DNA of 64,000 nucleotides from Candidatus Hadarchaeales archaeon (GCA_038736355.1 JAVYML010000001.1:396252-460251), one strand, 5' to 3'; positions 18,304-26,804 are shown, counted from the stretch's first letter. Translations and numbers: made by a program. The notes: generated from the sequence alone by a model not told the origin.

Positions 18304-18638
18304 ACCCCAGAACATTCCTTGAGGATCCTTTCCAATCTCTCCCTCTTCTCCTCCAAGATCCTCCCCACACCCTCCAGGAACTGGATCAGGTCGAGGGAAT
18401 AGAAGCATACCTTCCTCCTTTTCTCCGTCCTTCCCATCCTCTTCCTGAGAAGCCCCATCCTCACCAAATGGCCCAGATGTTGGCGCAGGGCCCTTTCAGA
18501 CCTCTTCGTTTTCTTCAGGAGATGGGAGATGGGGAGCTCCCTGCCTTCCCTAACCAGCACCAGGAGGAGGAGCTGGGCGGTGGGTGGCAAACCCAAAAGG
18601 AGGGAAGCCTCCCTCACCGCTCTATGCTTCCTGTCCAT
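18300..18638 (-). CDS. Winged-helix transcriptional regulator
   Basis: 112 residues. A helix-turn-helix with wing spans about residues 15-80 (PISHLLKKTKRSERALRQHL, then MGLLRKRMG), followed by a C-terminal helix (LEEKRERLERILKE) that likely dimerises. Resembles ArsR/MarR-like archaeal regulators. No metal-binding cysteine set is present. ATG start at 18636-18638 behind GGGAGGAG. It diverges from the radical SAM gene across a 53-base promoter with a palindrome, so it probably regulates that gene and itself. Confidence 0.8.
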   Translation of the reverse strand: MDRKHRAVREASLLLGLPPTAQLLLLVLVREGRELPISHLLKKTKRSERALRQHLGHLVRMGLLRKRMGRTEKRRKVCFYSLDLIQFLEGVGRILEEKRERLERILKECSGV

Positions 18639-18659
18639 CTCCTCCCTTCCTCATCATCC

Positions 18660-18666
18660 TTTTAAA
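18660..18666. promoter_or_regulatory. Shared TATA element for divergent genes
   Basis: TTTTAAA lies 26-32 bases before the ATG of the radical SAM gene on the plus strand and 22-28 bases before the ATG of the winged-helix gene on the minus strand. Being nearly symmetric it could serve both directions. The plus-strand gene has no Shine-Dalgarno site, so its mRNA is probably leaderless. Confidence 0.5.
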
Positions 18667-18672
18667 CTTCTC

Positions 18673-18688
18673 TGCAAAATCTTTTGCA
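18673..18688. promoter_or_regulatory. 16-bp palindromic operator candidate
   Basis: TGCAAAA-TC-TTTTGCA is a perfect inverted repeat between the TATA box and the ATG of the radical SAM gene, covering its expected transcription start. The neighbouring winged-helix regulator is the obvious candidate protein to bind it. Confidence 0.55.
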
Positions 18689-18691
18689 TAG

Positions 18692-20173
18692 ATGCCTGAG
18701 GTAGTTCTGACCGCCGACCGCAACCTGATGTCGGATTATGGGGGATCCGTGTTCGTGGGCTTTGCCGCCTGTGCCCCCAAGCTCCTACCCGACCCACTCT
18801 TCCGTCTCTTCCTCTGTCCTCCCGTCCCCCACCGAAAAGGGGTGGCACTCTTCGCCCCTTCAGGAACTAGGAAGATCGAAGCCGTTCTCTTGGAGGAAGG
18901 TTTTGATGTGGTGGTAGGGCATCCGGAGCACCTGGAAGAGGTGGTGGATGAAAGGACCAGGGCCATAGGGATTACCACCAACGATCCACTGGGACTGGGA
19001 CCCGCCTCTTCCACCTTCAGCAGCTTGGTGGGTAGGGAGACCTATTCGGCCATTCACTTCAGGGAACTGATCACCCATAGGATCTTCCGGAGGAAGGACC
19101 TGAAGGTAATCGTGGGTGGACAGGGTGCCTGGCAACTGGCAGAGAGCAGGATGATGGCAAAGTATGGAATAGACTGCGTAGTGCTTGGAGAAGGAGAAAC
19201 CGTGGCACCGGAGCTCTTCCGCAAGGCGGTAAGGGGTGAACCCCTTCCACCCATCGTTCAGGGAGGACCGACTCCTCTCGAGAAGATTCCCGCCATCAAG
19301 AACCCCACCGTGGATGGAATAGTGGAGGTGGCTAGGGGATGCGGAAGGGGATGTAAGTTCTGTGTCCCCACCCAGCGCTACCTGCGCTCCCTCCCCCTCG
19401 AGAAGATCAGGGAAGAAATGAGGGTGAACGCGGTGGTAGGTCACCTCGTAATCCATGCGGAGGATGTGCTGAGATATGGGGCAAACGGCATCCTGCCGGA
19501 GGAAGAGAAGGTGATGGCCCTTTTCCAGGAAGTGGCCAAGACGGGAATGGACGCCAGCGTTTCCCACGTTGCCTTTGCCTCCGTGGTCTCCGCCCCTTCC
19601 CTGGTACAGAAAATCACGGAACTCTTGGGCATAGGGACCAAACAAAAACCCTTTTTCGGGGTCCAGATGGGGATAGAAACGGGATCCCCTTCCCTGATCG
19701 AGAAGCACATGAGGGGGAAAACCCTTCCCTTCAAACCAGAGGAATGGCCGGAAGTGGTGGTAAAGGCCCACCAGATCCTGGCGGATCACCACTGGGTTCC
19801 CTGCTCCACGCTGGTAATGGGTCTTCCCGGAGAAACCCCCGAAGATGTGGAAAGGACGAGGGAACTCGTGGAAAGGCTGAAGGAGTTCAAATCCCTGATC
19901 GTCCCCCTCTTCTTTGTTCCCCTGAGCTTCCTGAGCGGGGAGAGGTTCTTCACCGCAAAGGACATGAGGGAGGAGCACTGGAAACTCTACGCCGCTTGCC
20001 TCAGACATGACTTCAAATGGATAAAGGAGCTCGCAAGGGACCACTTCAAAGACAGCAGGATCAAGAGGATGATGATGGGAATTCTGACGAACTTCATCAG
20101 GAAAAGACTGGAACCTTATCTCAAGCTGATGGAAGAGGGAAAAAGCCCCTTCAGAGACGGGAGCAGCGCCTGA
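18692..20173 (+). CDS. B12-binding-domain radical SAM protein
   Basis: 493 residues. Residues ~45-190 resemble a cobalamin-binding Rossmann domain (VVVGHPEHLEEVV; KVIVGGQGAWQL; CVVLGEGETVAPEL). The radical SAM core follows with C217, C221 and C224 (CGRGCKFC). Later GIETGSPSLIEKHM and STLVMGLPGETPEDVERTRE are typical of the B12-radical SAM methyltransferase/cyclase class. Substrate unknown. ATG 18692 begins the protein just after the palindrome. The end overlaps the convergent LLM gene by 23 bases. Confidence 0.88.
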   Translation: MPEVVLTADRNLMSDYGGSVFVGFAACAPKLLPDPLFRLFLCPPVPHRKGVALFAPSGTRKIEAVLLEEGFDVVVGHPEHLEEVVDERTRAIGITTNDPLGLGPASSTFSSLVGRETYSAIHFRELITHRIFRRKDLKVIVGGQGAWQLAESRMMAKYGIDCVVLGEGETVAPELFRKAVRGEPLPPIVQGGPTPLEKIPAIKNPTVDGIVEVARGCGRGCKFCVPTQRYLRSLPLEKIREEMRVNAVVGHLVIHAEDVLRYGANGILPEEEKVMALFQEVAKTGMDASVSHVAFASVVSAPSLVQKITELLGIGTKQKPFFGVQMGIETGSPSLIEKHMRGKTLPFKPEEWPEVVVKAHQILADHHWVPCSTLVMGLPGETPEDVERTRELVERLKEFKSLIVPLFFVPLSFLSGERFFTAKDMREEHWKLYAACLRHDFKWIKELARDHFKDSRIKRMMMGILTNFIRKRLEPYLKLMEEGKSPFRDGSSA

Positions 20174-21251
20174 CCACCTCGTCTATGAGCCTGTAGGAGG
20201 TTCCAGTTTTGGAGGGATCAGCGAAGGGGGTCTGGTTCCAGAGCACCACTACCTCCGCCCCCTTCTCCGCATAAAGCTTAAGGGTCTCCACCACCTCTTC
20301 CGGAGTACCGTAAACGAAGCTCTCCGCGGCGAGATCGGTGGGTATGTGCTGTACCGCCTCCACCACCCTTTCGGAGAGTTCGGTGAAGATGAAATCGGCA
20401 AAGGGGTTGAAACGTTCACCCAGAGGATGTTTCAGTCCCCTACGCTCGTAGGCGGAAGGTGGGAGGGTAAGGGCATATCCCTTGAGTACGGGATTTTCCA
20501 TCATCTTTAGACACTCCTCTCTGGTCTCCGCTATGACGAGGGGGGCGTAGAGGGCCAGAGTGATTTCCGCGGCCTTCCTTCCCACCCTCTCAGCTGCTTC
20601 CCTTATCACCTCCGCCTTCTCCCCGTACTCCTGCGGGGTCATCATCATGGGCAACCAACCATCCGCAAGTTCCCCCACCACCTTCAGCATTCTGGGACCA
20701 TGCGCTGCCACCCAAATGGGTGGGGGTTTTTCTCCGTAAGGCAAGAGATCGAAGGGAGCGTTCTTCAGCTTCCAAAATTTTCCCTCAAAGTTCACCAAGT
20801 TTCCCCTACCCGCCTCCCAGCTGAGCCTTATGATCCTCAGGGCCTCCTCGAATTTTCCCACCTGTTTTGAGTACTCCATCCCATAGGGGGTGTAGTTCAT
20901 GGCTTCACCCGTTCCCAAACCGAAAATACACCTTCCCCTGGAAATGTGGTCCAGGGTTAGCATACTCTGGGAAAGCATCACTGGGTTCCTCCTGATGGGA
21001 TCGGTGACGGAGGTCCCTATTTTGATCTTTTCGGTTCTGGAAGCCACGAAGGCCAGGGTGGCTATGGGATCATAGAAATCGTGGGGCGGGAACCAACCCA
21101 TTAAATGATCCGCGTACCAAACCGAATGATATCCCTTTTCCTCACAACTCTTAGCTACCCTCCAAACGGTATCTACTTGGGGACGACCTTGCTCGTCCAC
21201 CCGGAAAAGGGAAGGATTGATAGGACCCACCGTCCCTATTCCCAGCCCCAT
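20151..21251 (-). CDS. LLM-class flavin/F420-dependent oxidoreductase
   Basis: 366 residues, bacterial-luciferase-like TIM barrel. KGYHSVWYADHLMGWFPP, GTSVTDPIRRNPVMLSQSM, GRCIFGLGTGEAMN and PIWVAAHGPRMLKVVGELAD match the F420-dependent branch (glucose-6-phosphate dehydrogenase / methylene-H4MPT reductase-like); the exact substrate is unknown. Start ATG 21249-21251 follows a strong GGGGGAGGAA; a longer frame upstream is not supported. ATATATAT at 21278-21287 is a TATA box 27-36 bases upstream. Confidence 0.88.
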   Translation of the reverse strand: MGLGIGTVGPINPSLFRVDEQGRPQVDTVWRVAKSCEEKGYHSVWYADHLMGWFPPHDFYDPIATLAFVASRTEKIKIGTSVTDPIRRNPVMLSQSMLTLDHISRGRCIFGLGTGEAMNYTPYGMEYSKQVGKFEEALRIIRLSWEAGRGNLVNFEGKFWKLKNAPFDLLPYGEKPPPIWVAAHGPRMLKVVGELADGWLPMMMTPQEYGEKAEVIREAAERVGRKAAEITLALYAPLVIAETREECLKMMENPVLKGYALTLPPSAYERRGLKHPLGERFNPFADFIFTELSERVVEAVQHIPTDLAAESFVYGTPEEVVETLKLYAEKGAEVVVLWNQTPFADPSKTGTSYRLIDEVVRRCSRL

Positions 21252-21417
21252 TTCCTCCCCCTTTTTCCAGTCGGAGCATATATATTCCTCACCTAAAAAG
21301 GAGTTTGCTTTTGCCAAGAGGAGTTCAAGATAAGCCTTTTCAAAAGGAAAAACAAAATTATTTTGGGGAACGAGACCGCAAGACCCTCTCGAAGGAGGTG
21401 ATAAAAGGGCAAACGAT

Positions 21418-21819
21418 ATGAAATTCGGAGTAAATCAAGTGGGAATAGTGGTGGAGGATTTGGATAGGGCGAGAGAGGCCTGTATCCAGTTCTTTGGGGA
21501 AGAAAGTCTTCCTCCGCTGGAGTTCGAGACGGGTGGTGCCAGACTGAAATTGGCTTTCTTTCAGGCGGGTGAAATACAATTGGAACTCATCCAAGTGCTG
21601 GAAGGAGAAACCATCCATTCCAAATTTTTGAAGGAAAAGGGTGAGGGTTTGCACCATCTCGGATACTTCGTGGAAGATCTGGAAAAGAGTCTCTCACTCC
21701 TCGAGAAGGAAGGGATAAAGGTTCTTTGGAAGGGGGAAGTGCCGGGGGCTGCGAAGTTCGCCTATTTGGACACGGAAAAGATGCTGGGTATTGTACTCGA
21801 ACTCATCCAGTTGGGATAG
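21418..21819 (+). CDS. VOC-family protein, methylmalonyl-CoA-epimerase-like
   Basis: 133 residues with two beta-alpha-beta-beta-beta motifs. VNQVGIVVEDLDRA, IQLELIQVLEG, GLHHLGYFVEDLEKSL and GIVLELIQ place the four metal positions; the usual first histidine of epimerases (in HIGIAV) is glutamine here (Q7). Family members include methylmalonyl-CoA epimerase and glyoxalase I. ATG at 21418; a near-perfect GGAGGTGAT lies unusually far (about 17 bases) upstream. Followed after 40 bases by the ThDP enzyme gene. Confidence 0.8.
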   Translation: MKFGVNQVGIVVEDLDRAREACIQFFGEESLPPLEFETGGARLKLAFFQAGEIQLELIQVLEGETIHSKFLKEKGEGLHHLGYFVEDLEKSLSLLEKEGIKVLWKGEVPGAAKFAYLDTEKMLGIVLELIQLG

Positions 21820-21831
21820 TCAAACCTAAAT

Positions 21832-21859
21832 TCTCCCCTTCAAAAAAGAAAAGGGGAGA
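21832..21859 (+). promoter_or_regulatory. Hairpin covering the ribosome site of the ThDP gene
   Basis: TCTCCCCTT (21832-21840) and AAGGGGAGA (21851-21859) form a perfect 9-bp stem with a 10-base A-rich loop. The right arm contains the only Shine-Dalgarno-like run and ends on the base before the TTG start, so folding would hide the start. Alternatively it is a DNA-level repeat or a weak terminator. Confidence 0.45.
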
Positions 21860-23572
21860 TTGCCCGTCCTGACGGGAGGGGAGATCCTAACCAAGTGTCT
21901 GGTCCAAGAAGGAATAGACAAGGTCTTCGGTGTGCCCGGTGGGGAGCTCACCCCTTTCCTGGAAGCCCTGAGGAAGGAACCGGGCATAGATTTCTTCCTC
22001 ACCAGGCATGAACAGGCTGCCGCCCATATGGCTGACGCCTGTTACCGCCTCACGGGAAAGGTGGCCGCCTGCGTGGGAACGGTTGGACCAGGGGCCGCCG
22101 ACCTGGTTCCAGGAGTTTACCCTGCCTTCGCCGATGGCATCCCCCTGATAGTACTCACCGCCCAACACCAGAGCTGGAAGTGCTACCCGGACAGGGCAAG
22201 TATGCAGAGCCTAGACCAGCTTCAGCTTCTCAAGGCCGTCACCAAATGGAGTGCCGTGATCTATCATGGAGAAAGGATTCCAGAGCTTCTGGACAGGGGA
22301 CTGAGGGCAGCCTTCCGCGGGAGGACGGGACCTATCCATTTGGATCTCCCCGTGGACTTGCTCTTCAAGCGCTTTGAGGTCCCTTCCGATCAGTTTATCC
22401 CGCCTTCTCACCGATACGATGCTCTCCAGCCACCGGTGGGAAGGAAAGAGTTGGTGGAGAAGGCCGTGGAAATGCTCCTACAAGCGGAGAACCCCCTCAT
22501 CCATGCCGGGGGAGGAGCCCTGTGGTCCGGAGCCTACGAAGAGTTGAGGGAACTGGTGGAGTACCTCTCCATTCCCCTCACCCCAAGTCATGCTGCTAAA
22601 GGAATCCTTCCCGAAGATCATCCCCTCTATCTCATACCAGATTCTCCGGCGGCATTGGGAGCCCAAGCGAGTGCGGATCTGGTGCTGGTGGTGGGATGCA
22701 GGATGGGGGACCTGGACTTCTTCGGCAGACCCCCCGCTTGGGGTGAACCCGGTGTCCAGAAGGTGGTCCAGATCGATTTGGATCCCGAAAATCTGGCCTT
22801 AAACCGGCAGGTGGACTTGGCCATCTTGGGAGATGCGAAAGCCACCCTGAGACTCATGTTGGAAGAAGTGAAAAAGAGGAGCGATCCCAGGAAGAGAGAC
22901 CTTTCTCACTGGAAGAGGGAAGAGGAGGAGTGGATTAAGGAGAACGAAAGGATAGCGTTGGGAAGTTATGAGGGTGTTCATCCGATGAGGGTGGTGTACG
23001 AAGTAAGGAAATTCTTCCCAAGAAACGCTATCACGGTGGTAGATGGAGGAAACGTGGGGCTTTGGGCCCATTATCTGAACCGTGTCTACGAACCAAGAAC
23101 CTTCCTTTGGGCGGCCGATTCCGGTCACCTCGGTACCGGATTGCCCTACGCCATTGCAGCCAAACTCGTTCGTCCGGAGAGGGAGGTCTATCTCCTCACG
23201 GGTGATGGTTCCCTCATGTTCAACGTACAGGAAATGGAAACGGCTGCAAGGTTGGGGACCAAAATCTACGTGATCGTTCTCAACGATCGTTCCTACGGAA
23301 TGATAAGGGGGGTCCAACACCTTTTGTATAAAGGTGAGTATTATGGAGTGGATTTCTCGGACGTGGACTATGCGAGAGTGGCAGAAGGAATGGGATGGTT
23401 CGGGAGGAGAATAAGGGAGCCCGAAGAAATCCCCAGGGCACTGGAAGAAGCCAAGGCCCAAAATAAGCCTGCCCTCTTAGACGTGATCAATCCAAAGGAG
23501 CTCAGCATGCTCCCCCCAGACCTGGAGATGCTGGGTGCCATCTGGATGGAGGGAGTGGAGTTTCCCACTTGA
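21860..23572 (+). CDS. Thiamine-diphosphate-dependent enzyme, acetolactate-synthase superfamily
   Basis: 570 residues, full-length three-domain ThDP enzyme. E51 in TRHEQAAAHMADA is the cofactor-activating glutamate; the central FAD/ADP-like domain is at ~195-345; GDGSLMFNVQEMETAARLG with the following NDRSYGMIRG is the ThDP/Mg motif. Acetolactate synthase, 2-hydroxyacyl-CoA lyase, oxalyl-CoA decarboxylase and benzoylformate decarboxylase share this fold, and the sequence does not decide among them. No small regulatory subunit lies nearby, which argues against biosynthetic IlvB. TTG start at 21860. Confidence 0.88.
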   Translation: MPVLTGGEILTKCLVQEGIDKVFGVPGGELTPFLEALRKEPGIDFFLTRHEQAAAHMADACYRLTGKVAACVGTVGPGAADLVPGVYPAFADGIPLIVLTAQHQSWKCYPDRASMQSLDQLQLLKAVTKWSAVIYHGERIPELLDRGLRAAFRGRTGPIHLDLPVDLLFKRFEVPSDQFIPPSHRYDALQPPVGRKELVEKAVEMLLQAENPLIHAGGGALWSGAYEELRELVEYLSIPLTPSHAAKGILPEDHPLYLIPDSPAALGAQASADLVLVVGCRMGDLDFFGRPPAWGEPGVQKVVQIDLDPENLALNRQVDLAILGDAKATLRLMLEEVKKRSDPRKRDLSHWKREEEEWIKENERIALGSYEGVHPMRVVYEVRKFFPRNAITVVDGGNVGLWAHYLNRVYEPRTFLWAADSGHLGTGLPYAIAAKLVRPEREVYLLTGDGSLMFNVQEMETAARLGTKIYVIVLNDRSYGMIRGVQHLLYKGEYYGVDFSDVDYARVAEGMGWFGRRIREPEEIPRALEEAKAQNKPALLDVINPKELSMLPPDLEMLGAIWMEGVEFPT

Positions 23573-23935
23573 TTAAGCTCTTTTTCTCCCTTTACCCGTT
23601 TTGGGTTTCACGACCTCGGCCTTCTTTTTCTCGATGAGCGCCCTCAGCTTTTGGATATCTCTTTCACCCCTCTCCAGCAAAGGACCTGAAGGGTGGAAGA
23701 GTCTGCGATAACGTTCCAACAAGGCCTCGGACTTTTCCATGGAGCTCCTCCACCTTTCCAGCTTCCTGATCCTCCTTTCCAACCTTTCCAATTGGGCGGA
23801 GAGTTTCTTTTCCAGCAACCTTTCAGAATTCCCAAGAAAGATGACCCTCCTTTCTTCATCCACCTTCCAATAAGGGGAGAGCCTCTTGCTGATCTCCTCT
23901 AGGCTCCTCTCCCACCCAGAAATCTTTTCACCCAT
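23573..23935 (-). CDS. Small coiled-coil protein of unknown function
   Basis: 120 residues, Arg/Lys/Glu/Leu-rich, with a long predicted coiled coil at about 40-110 (LSAQLERLERRIRKLERW) and a basic tail (KPKTGKGRKRA) that may touch nucleic acid. ATG 23933-23935 follows GGGAAGGGTAAG; a TTG nine codons earlier is possible. The stop abuts the stop of the convergent ThDP gene. Confidence 0.6.
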   Translation of the reverse strand: MGEKISGWERSLEEISKRLSPYWKVDEERRVIFLGNSERLLEKKLSAQLERLERRIRKLERWRSSMEKSEALLERYRRLFHPSGPLLERGERDIQKLRALIEKKKAEVVKPKTGKGRKRA

Positions 23936-24069
23936 TCCATTCTTACCCTTCCCTGCTCTCAAAAAGGGGTCGTGGATTTCCAGTCCGAAAAAGGGATGTG
24001 TCTTTCAGTTTCGTAACACTTGCTCCCTTGTTGTCTTTCTGTTTATCTTTGTTTATTCCACAGGACAAT

Positions 24070-24084
24070 AAAAAAAGAAAAAAA
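24070..24084 (-). terminator. T-tract terminator after the tautomerase gene
   Basis: On the minus strand a 15-base run of T with one C begins directly after the stop codon. Oligo-T tracts of this kind terminate archaeal RNA polymerase. Confidence 0.5.
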
Positions 24085-24288
24085 TTAGGGAGGCATCACT
24101 TCTTTCAATTTTTCGCTGGCCTGTTCTCCACTAACACCCCAGTTCTCCTTTGGGATCTCGTGGAGAATTACCTCCACTGCCTCTGCGGGTACCCCCATAT
24201 CGGTGAAGACCTTAGTAATACCTCCTATCACCCTTTTCTTGGCGGCATTAGAAAATCCCTTCCAAACCATTACATGAACCACGGGCAC
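24085..24288 (-). CDS. 4-oxalocrotonate tautomerase family protein
   Basis: 67 residues. The correct start is the GTG at 24286-24288 because it gives M-P-V-V-H-V, placing the catalytic proline as residue 1 after Met removal. GVPAEAVEVILHEIPKENWG is the family signature. Members tautomerise 2-hydroxymuconate-type dienols or related enols; the substrate here is unknown. A TTTTTAAAA element about 25 bases upstream and no Shine-Dalgarno site indicate a leaderless mRNA. A 3' T-tract follows at once. Confidence 0.88.
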   Translation of the reverse strand: MPVVHVMVWKGFSNAAKKRVIGGITKVFTDMGVPAEAVEVILHEIPKENWGVSGEQASEKLKEVMPP

Positions 24289-24342
24289 GTGTTTAACTCT
24301 ACATCCGGTTTTAAAAAGATGCATAAAACCTAACTCGTTGAG

Positions 24343-24416
24343 TGCGGGGGGTGGGATTTGAACCCACGACATTCCGGTCTTCAGCCGGACACTCTCCCAG
24401 GCTGAGTTACCCCCGC
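24343..24416 (-). tRNA. tRNA-Phe (anticodon GAA)
   Basis: 74 bases, CCA not encoded. Acceptor GCGGGGG pairs with CCCCCGC; anticodon stem TCCGG/CCGGA encloses CTGAAGA, anticodon GAA; T arm GTGGG-TTCAAAT-CCCAC; discriminator A. No intron. Confidence 0.96.
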
Positions 24417-24473
24417 CTTTTTTCTTTCAATGCACCGAAAAAAATACTTTCCGGGGGGGAGAAAAAGAAAAGA

Positions 24474-25223
24474 ATGGTAGAGATACTGGTGGGGTGCTGT
24501 GGGTACCCTTGCTCTCGCCCCAAGTATTACGAGAAATTCAAAACCGTGGAAATTCAATCCACCTTTTATAAGCTTCCCAAACCCGAGACCGCTTCCAAGT
24601 GGAGGGAGGAGGCCCCCGAAGGGTTCGTCTTCACCTTCAAGGCCTTTCAGGGCATCACCCATCCCACCACCAGTCCAACTTGGCGTCGTTCTGGTCTAAG
24701 CCAGGAAGAACTGAAGGGCAAAGAATATGGATGGCTGCGTCCCACCGAAGATAACTTCGAGGCCTGGGAAAGAACGGTGGAGATAGGGGAACTGCTCGGT
24801 GCGAGGGTATGTGTGGTCCAGTGTCCACCCAACTTCAAATACACGAAGGAAAATGTAGAGAACATGAAAAAATTTTTCAAGAAGGTGAAGAGGAAGTTTT
24901 CCATAGCCTGGGAACCGAGGGGGGATTGGGAGAAGTATCCGGAAGAAATACGAAAACTCTGCAGGGAGCTGGACCTCATCCATTGCGTGGATCCCTTCCG
25001 TCAGGAACCCCTCCATTTCTCCAGGGGCATGGCCTACTTCAGGCTCCATGGCCTAGGCAAGCCTTCCATATACAAGTACAAGTTTTCCGATGGGGAATTG
25101 GGGGAGCTCGCCGAAAGGGCAAGGAAAATGGAAAGGGAAGTGAAGGAAGTCTATTTCATGTTCAACAACGTTTATATGCTGGAGGACGCCCTTCGGTTCC
25201 TCAAGCTTATGGAAGGTGCTTAA
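24474..25223 (+). CDS. DUF72 (YecE-like) family protein
   Basis: 249 residues, TIM-barrel DUF72. VGCCGYPCSRPKYYEKF, VEIQSTFYKLPKPETASKW, PEGFVFTFKAFQGITHP and YFRLHGLGKPSIYKYKFSD are conserved. Family function is not established. The ATG at 24474 follows GGGGGGAG; any longer reading would run into the tRNA-Phe gene. Confidence 0.88.
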   Translation: MVEILVGCCGYPCSRPKYYEKFKTVEIQSTFYKLPKPETASKWREEAPEGFVFTFKAFQGITHPTTSPTWRRSGLSQEELKGKEYGWLRPTEDNFEAWERTVEIGELLGARVCVVQCPPNFKYTKENVENMKKFFKKVKRKFSIAWEPRGDWEKYPEEIRKLCRELDLIHCVDPFRQEPLHFSRGMAYFRLHGLGKPSIYKYKFSDGELGELAERARKMEREVKEVYFMFNNVYMLEDALRFLKLMEGA

Positions 25224-25227
25224 AAGG

Positions 25228-25237
25228 GATTATAACC
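25228..25237 (+). promoter_or_regulatory. TATA box of the MFS gene
   Basis: GATTATAACC lies 24-33 bases before ATG 25261. No Shine-Dalgarno site is visible, so the transcript is probably leaderless. Confidence 0.5.
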
Positions 25238-25260
25238 TCCCTCATCCTTTCCCTCTGAAC

Positions 25261-26340
25261 ATGAAAACCGCCTACCTCCTCACCCTGCTTTCCAACACGG
25301 GAGTGGCCTTCTCCTCCATCCTCATTCCCCTCCTGAGCAAAGAGTTGGGACTCTCCTTTTTCCAACTGGGTCTGGTGGTGATGGGGTACGGTCTAGCCTC
25401 CGCCCTTTCTTATTTTATTTTCGGGAGGTTTTCGGACGCGATAGGAAGAAGGACCATCTTCGTTAAGATGGGTCTGCTCCTCTGCTTCCCAACCTTTCTT
25501 TCCCAAGTACTGATAAGGGGCTTTGGCTCCATGCTCCTCATAAGGACCCTGGCCGGCTTTTGTTTGGGGATAGGTACTTTCCCCCTCCTAGCCTACCTTT
25601 CGGGGCTTCCGAGATACGAAGCCAGGGTTTGGCTCTTTGCAGGTTTCACCTCTCTGGGCTGGGCAGTGGGATATTTGGGCGCAGGTTTTCTTCCGAGTTA
25701 TGGAGCGGCCTTCTTCCTTTCCTCCCTTTCCTTCCTCCTGGGCTTCTTCTTTTCCCTCTCTTTACCCGAAGTAAGAGCGGAGAGGAAAAATTTCTCTTTC
25801 CTAGCGGTGGTCAGGCGCAACTCAAAGATCTACCTCCATTACCTGTTGAGGCATACGGGGGCCCAGTGCGTTTGGACGGTCTTTCCCATCTACCTGGTGG
25901 AACTGGGGGCAAGCAGGGGCTGGGTAGGCCTCCTCTATGCGCTGAATTGCGGCCTTCAGTTCTTCATCATGGCGGCCTTCAGCAGGATGAGGGAACCCCC
26001 AGACGACAGGATGCTGGTGAGGACGGGACTCATTCTTTCCACCGTCACCTTTTTAGCCTATTCCCTCGCCACTTCCTACCTCCACATCCTTCCCGTTCAG
26101 CCAGTGTTAGCCATCGCCTGGAGCACCCTCTATGTAGGTTCGCTGCTCTACCTCCTGAGGAGGAACGTGGAAAAAGCCACCTCCACGAGCCTCTTGGGAT
26201 CCACCATCAGCGTGGCTGGGGTGATAGGACCCTTTTTGGGGGGTGCAGTTTCAGAGGTCTTCGGACTCAGAGCAGTGATGTTGACTGCCTTCGGTCTGAA
26301 CTTAACAGCCACTTTACTGGCCCTTGGGGAAAAGGGCTAA
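25261..26340 (+). CDS. Major facilitator superfamily transporter
   Basis: 359 residues with about 11-12 hydrophobic helices. The loop GRFSDAIGRRTIFVKMGLL after helix 2 is the MFS signature. Short for the family and without a large central loop (QLKDL-like region is basic, RAERKNFSFLAVVRRN). The substrate cannot be inferred. ATG 25261 is chosen over an upstream in-frame start because of the TATA spacing and because the first helix begins there. Confidence 0.85.
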   Translation: MKTAYLLTLLSNTGVAFSSILIPLLSKELGLSFFQLGLVVMGYGLASALSYFIFGRFSDAIGRRTIFVKMGLLLCFPTFLSQVLIRGFGSMLLIRTLAGFCLGIGTFPLLAYLSGLPRYEARVWLFAGFTSLGWAVGYLGAGFLPSYGAAFFLSSLSFLLGFFFSLSLPEVRAERKNFSFLAVVRRNSKIYLHYLLRHTGAQCVWTVFPIYLVELGASRGWVGLLYALNCGLQFFIMAAFSRMREPPDDRMLVRTGLILSTVTFLAYSLATSYLHILPVQPVLAIAWSTLYVGSLLYLLRRNVEKATSTSLLGSTISVAGVIGPFLGGAVSEVFGLRAVMLTAFGLNLTATLLALGEKG

Positions 26341-26372
26341 GCCTTTAAGCTTTTCTCTATCTTTCTTTACTG

Positions 26373-26804
26373 ATGCCCGCAGTTGTCATTTACTATTCCA
26401 AAACGGGCAACACCAAGAAGATAGCGGAGGCCATAGCGAGGGGTGCCAAGGCTAGATGCGAACCCGTGGAAAAAGCAGAGGAAGTCATGAAGGGGGCCGA
26501 CCTCTTCTTCATAGGCACCCCCGTCCACTCCTTTGGACCTTCCAAGCCCATCCTGGAGTTTCTGAGGAAGACGGACTGGAGTGGAAAGAAGGTGGCCCTT
26601 TTCTGTACCTATGCTGGTCTGGGCAACAAGAGGACCCTGGGGAAGATGGCCAGGGAAATAGAGAAGAGGGGAGGGAAGGTAGTGGGGGAGTTCTGGTGCA
26701 AGGGGAGGTTCAAGTTCCTTAGGAAGGGAAAACCCGACGCGGAAGACGAAAGGAAGGCGGAGGAGTTCGGTAGGAAAGTGGTCTCCGGTCAAGGAACATC
26801 CTGA
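26373..26804 (+). CDS. Flavodoxin-family protein
   Basis: 143 residues. YYSKTGNTKKIAEAIA at residues 7-22 is the FMN phosphate loop; FFIGTPVHSFGPSKPILEF and CTYAGLGNKRTLGKMARE are the isoalloxazine loops. Electron carrier or quinone-reductase-like. ATG 26373 has TTTAAG about 27 bases upstream and no ribosome site (leaderless). It overlaps the convergent DUF134 gene by 16 bases. Confidence 0.88.
   Translation: MPAVVIYYSKTGNTKKIAEAIARGAKARCEPVEKAEEVMKGADLFFIGTPVHSFGPSKPILEFLRKTDWSGKKVALFCTYAGLGNKRTLGKMAREIEKRGGKVVGEFWCKGRFKFLRKGKPDAEDERKAEEFGRKVVSGQGTS

Noticed and set aside
21335..21347. CCTTTTcAAAAGG palindrome between the LLM and VOC genes
   Set aside because: AT-rich and short, not placed at a clear TATA or start site; too weak to call an operator.
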